This document shows positions 61,855 to 64,000 of a DNA stretch of 64,000 nucleotides, piece by piece (within the stretch, counting starts at the first letter, position 1; each line of letters opens with the position of its first letter). The translations under genes and the position numbers were made by a program. The DNA lies in the NCBI RefSeq assembly GCF_900110065.1, contig NZ_FOCI01000005.1, positions 62,001 through 126,000 of the forward strand, given 5' to 3'. The DNA comes from Loktanella fryxellensis. GTDB lineage: Bacteria > Pseudomonadota > Alphaproteobacteria > Rhodobacterales > Rhodobacteraceae. The notes below the pieces were generated by a model. It saw only the letters and a program-made list of their open reading frames with translations. It did not search any database and was not told the DNA's origin.

Positions 61855-64000
61855 GTGACGATGTTACCCCGACCGACGATGCTCCCGGCGGTGTCTCGCG
61901 CCTCGACGTGCGGCAGTCCAAGCCCAGCATCTGGCGCCGCATCTCCTTTGTCTGGCTGGTGCCGATCCTGGCGTTGTTCGTGTCCGTGGGCGTCGCGTGG
62001 CAGTCGTTCTCGGACCGCGGGGTCGAGGTCGAGATCCGGTTCGAGAACGCCTCCGGCGTCACCGCAGGTCAGACCGAGATCCGCTACCGCGACGTGACCA
62101 TCGGCGCCGTGGAGCGGGTGGAGTTCGGACCGGACCTGCAGGAGGTGCTGGTCTATGCCCGCGTCGACCGCAACGTGGCCCCGTTCCTCGATCAGGACGC
62201 GACCTTCTGGGTGGTGCGCCCGGAGGTCGGCCTGCGCGGCGTCAGCGGCCTCGATACGGTGCTGTCGGGCGTCTATATCGCCGGCGACTGGGACCGCGAC
62301 GCGGGCGAGGCGCAGGTGCAGTTCACCGCCCGCACCACTGCGCCGCTCGCCTCGGCCGGGCAGACCGGCACCATGATCACGCTGCGCACCGATGACGGCA
62401 GCGCACTGTCGGCCGGTGCGCCGGTGCTGCATCAGGGGATCGAAGTCGGCACGCTGGGCGCGCCGGTGTTGCAGGACGACGGACTGACCGTGCTGGTCGA
62501 TGCGTTCGTGGCAGCCCCCTATGACGCGATCATCACCTCCTCCACCCGGTTCTGGGATACCGCAGGCTTCAGCGTGTCGCTGGGGGCCGCTGGCGTGTCG
62601 CTGAACGTGGGCTCGCTGGCGTCCCTGCTGGAAGGCGGCATCGCCTTCGACACGGTGGTGTCGGGTGGCGATCCGATCACCAACGGTCAGGTGTTCGACC
62701 TGTTCACCGACGAGGAATCCGCCCGCTCCAGCCTGTTCAACAATGCCGGACGGCCCAAACTGAACGTGGCCGTCCTGTTCGACGGGTCCATCACCGGCCT
62801 GTCGATCGGCGCCGAAGTCCGCTTTCAGGGCCTGCGCGTCGGTCAGGTCGCCGATCTGGGCGCCGTCGTCGTCGATGACCCGGAAGGGACGCGCGTCGAA
62901 CTGCGCACCGTGCTCGCGATCGAGCCGGACCGTCTGGGCCTGGGGGCGGAGGCGACGCCGGACGAGGCGCTGGAGCTGCTGGCCGAGTTCGTGGGCCAGG
63001 GCCTGCGGGCGCGGTTGGTGTCGGGCAACATCCTGTCGGGCTCGCTCGTCGTCGAACTGGTCGAAGTCGCCGACGCGCCGGAAGCTGTGCTCGATCTGGC
63101 GGCACAGCCCTATCCGGTGATCCCGACCACGGTGTCCAACATCACCGACGTGGCCGATCAGGCGCAGGGCGTGATCAACCGCATCAACAACCTGCCCATC
63201 GAAGAGATCATGACATCCGCCATCGACCTGATGGACAGCGCCAACGCGCTGGTCCGGTCCGACGGCGTGATGCAGACGCCGGAACAGGTCGCGGGCCTTC
63301 TGGCCGATGCGCGCGGCCTGATCGGGTCTGAAGGGATCCAGTCCGTCCCGGACGACATCGCCGCCGTCGTGGCGCAGGCCGCGACGATCCTCGGTCAGGT
63401 GAACGGCGTCATGGACCAGATCGGCAGTGCCGACGTGGTCGGCAGCGTTACCCGCACCGTTGCCAACGTAGAGGAGGGCACGCAGAACCTGTCCGAAATC
63501 TCGGCCTCGGCACAGGAGCTGCTGAACAAGGTCAACGCCCTGCAACTGGACGCGCTGCTGACCGAGGCGACGGCCGCCCTCGACGCCATCGCGGCGGTCG
63601 CGGCCAATCCCGACATCGCCGAGGTGCCGGTGTTCTTGAACCAGCTGCTGGACGAAGCGCGCGGTCTGATCGCCAGCGGCGACGTGCAGGCCCTGCCCGG
63701 CGAATTGCGCAACGTGGCCAACAGCGCCAACACGATCCTGTCGGATCTGACCTCGCAGGGTGTCAGCGAACAGCTGACGCAGGCGATCACCGCAGCAGCC
63801 AACGCCGCGCGCACCATCGACGAGGCGTCCCAACAGCTGCCCGCCATCACCGCGCAGCTCGACACCCTGTCGGCCAATGCGGCGGGCATGGATCTGCAGG
63901 GGCTGTCGGCGGCGGCGGAAACCACGCTCGGCAACATCGACGCGCTGATCGGCACGCCCAGCGCGCAGGCCCTGCCCGCGTCGCTGTCGTCCGCCCTGGA
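61851..64000 (+). CDS. pqiB: PqiB-like MCE-domain protein (5' part)
   Basis: At least 716 residues before the edge. One N-terminal membrane helix (ISFVWLVPILALFVSVGVAW, about residues 31-50) then MCE domains: first from about residue 56 (GVEVEIRFENASGVTAGQTEIRYRDVTIG), second around 175-280, third around 300-400 (LNVAVLFDGSITGLSIGAEVRFQGLRVG), followed by a long helical, Ala/Asn/Leu-rich needle-like region. The ATG overlaps the previous stop (ATGA). MCE PqiB forms a periplasmic tube carrying lipids between membranes; PqiC would be expected downstream. Confidence 0.9.
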   Translation, partial: MSDDVTPTDDAPGGVSRLDVRQSKPSIWRRISFVWLVPILALFVSVGVAWQSFSDRGVEVEIRFENASGVTAGQTEIRYRDVTIGAVERVEFGPDLQEVLVYARVDRNVAPFLDQDATFWVVRPEVGLRGVSGLDTVLSGVYIAGDWDRDAGEAQVQFTARTTAPLASAGQTGTMITLRTDDGSALSAGAPVLHQGIEVGTLGAPVLQDDGLTVLVDAFVAAPYDAIITSSTRFWDTAGFSVSLGAAGVSLNVGSLASLLEGGIAFDTVVSGGDPITNGQVFDLFTDEESARSSLFNNAGRPKLNVAVLFDGSITGLSIGAEVRFQGLRVGQVADLGAVVVDDPEGTRVELRTVLAIEPDRLGLGAEATPDEALELLAEFVGQGLRARLVSGNILSGSLVVELVEVADAPEAVLDLAAQPYPVIPTTVSNITDVADQAQGVINRINNLPIEEIMTSAIDLMDSANALVRSDGVMQTPEQVAGLLADARGLIGSEGIQSVPDDIAAVVAQAATILGQVNGVMDQIGSADVVGSVTRTVANVEEGTQNLSEISASAQELLNKVNALQLDALLTEATAALDAIAAVAANPDIAEVPVFLNQLLDEARGLIASGDVQALPGELRNVANSANTILSDLTSQGVSEQLTQAITAAANAARTIDEASQQLPAITAQLDTLSANAAGMDLQGLSAAAETTLGNIDALIGTPSAQALPASLSSAL

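Overview
The window reads as a high-GC, gene-dense chromosome segment of an alphaproteobacterium of the order Rhodobacterales (roseobacter/Rhodobacteraceae type). The main clues are a 14-subunit-type complex I (nuo) operon interrupted by the small accessory genes typical of that family (DUF5333-like, DUF5337-like, small lipoproteins, a helix-hairpin-helix membrane protein), a DUF3422 gene, a leucine-catabolic ivd/mcc cluster, an eukaryotic-type ornithine decarboxylase, and very frequent 4-nt start/stop overlaps. No rRNA, tRNA, CRISPR array, transposase, integrase or phage gene was seen, and no stretch over 300 nt lacks a gene.

Layout. 1-12.2 kb (minus strand): nuoA-B-C-D-E-F-G-H-I (nuoI cut by the window edge) with seven interspersed accessory genes, one apparently decayed. 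12.2-12.65 kb: a small CoiA-like zinc-ribbon gene lying between two perfect 27-bp direct repeats, one of which is the 3' end of mccA. 12.6-18.1 kb (minus): mccA, mccB, two small exported proteins and isovaleryl-CoA dehydrogenase, with a palindromic operator in front. 18.2-27.6 kb: creA, an Imm63-like gene, gph, glmU-glmS (UDP-GlcNAc synthesis), a lipoprotein, moaA, waaA (Kdo transferase) and a GT4 glycosyltransferase. 27.8-37.6 kb: an M20D amidohydrolase, a DadA-like flavoprotein and an ArgE-like deacetylase divergent from a five-gene peptide/opine-type ABC transporter (D-F-A-B-C). 37.7-47.8 kb: DUF3422, ornithine decarboxylase with a structured leader, a short pseudouridine synthase, pntAB transhydrogenase, an SDR, kynureninase and a FAD amino-acid oxidase under a tandem glycine riboswitch. 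48.3-57.4 kb: corA, then a complete type I secretion set (HlyD, LapB-type ABC, TolC-type lipoprotein) next to its probable cargo, a BapA-like Ig-repeat adhesin. 57.5-64 kb: YihY, a P-loop kinase, a broken small exported gene, an FAH-family hydrolase, and pqiA-pqiA-pqiB (pqiB runs off the edge).

How it fits together: the left half is energy metabolism (complex I; leucine breakdown feeding electrons through ivd), with proton-translocating transhydrogenase further right; the centre makes envelope precursors (GlmU/GlmS, WaaA, GT4) and scavenges peptides or N-substituted amino acids; the right end is surface biology (secreted adhesin and MCE/Pqi lipid transport). The most unusual non-coding signals are a family of dispersed 3'-end elements ending in the same ~22-nt box (four copies, always oriented with the upstream gene), the 27-bp direct repeat at the mcc/nuo junction, the structured ornithine decarboxylase leader with a possible leader peptide, and the glycine riboswitch on an oxidase gene.
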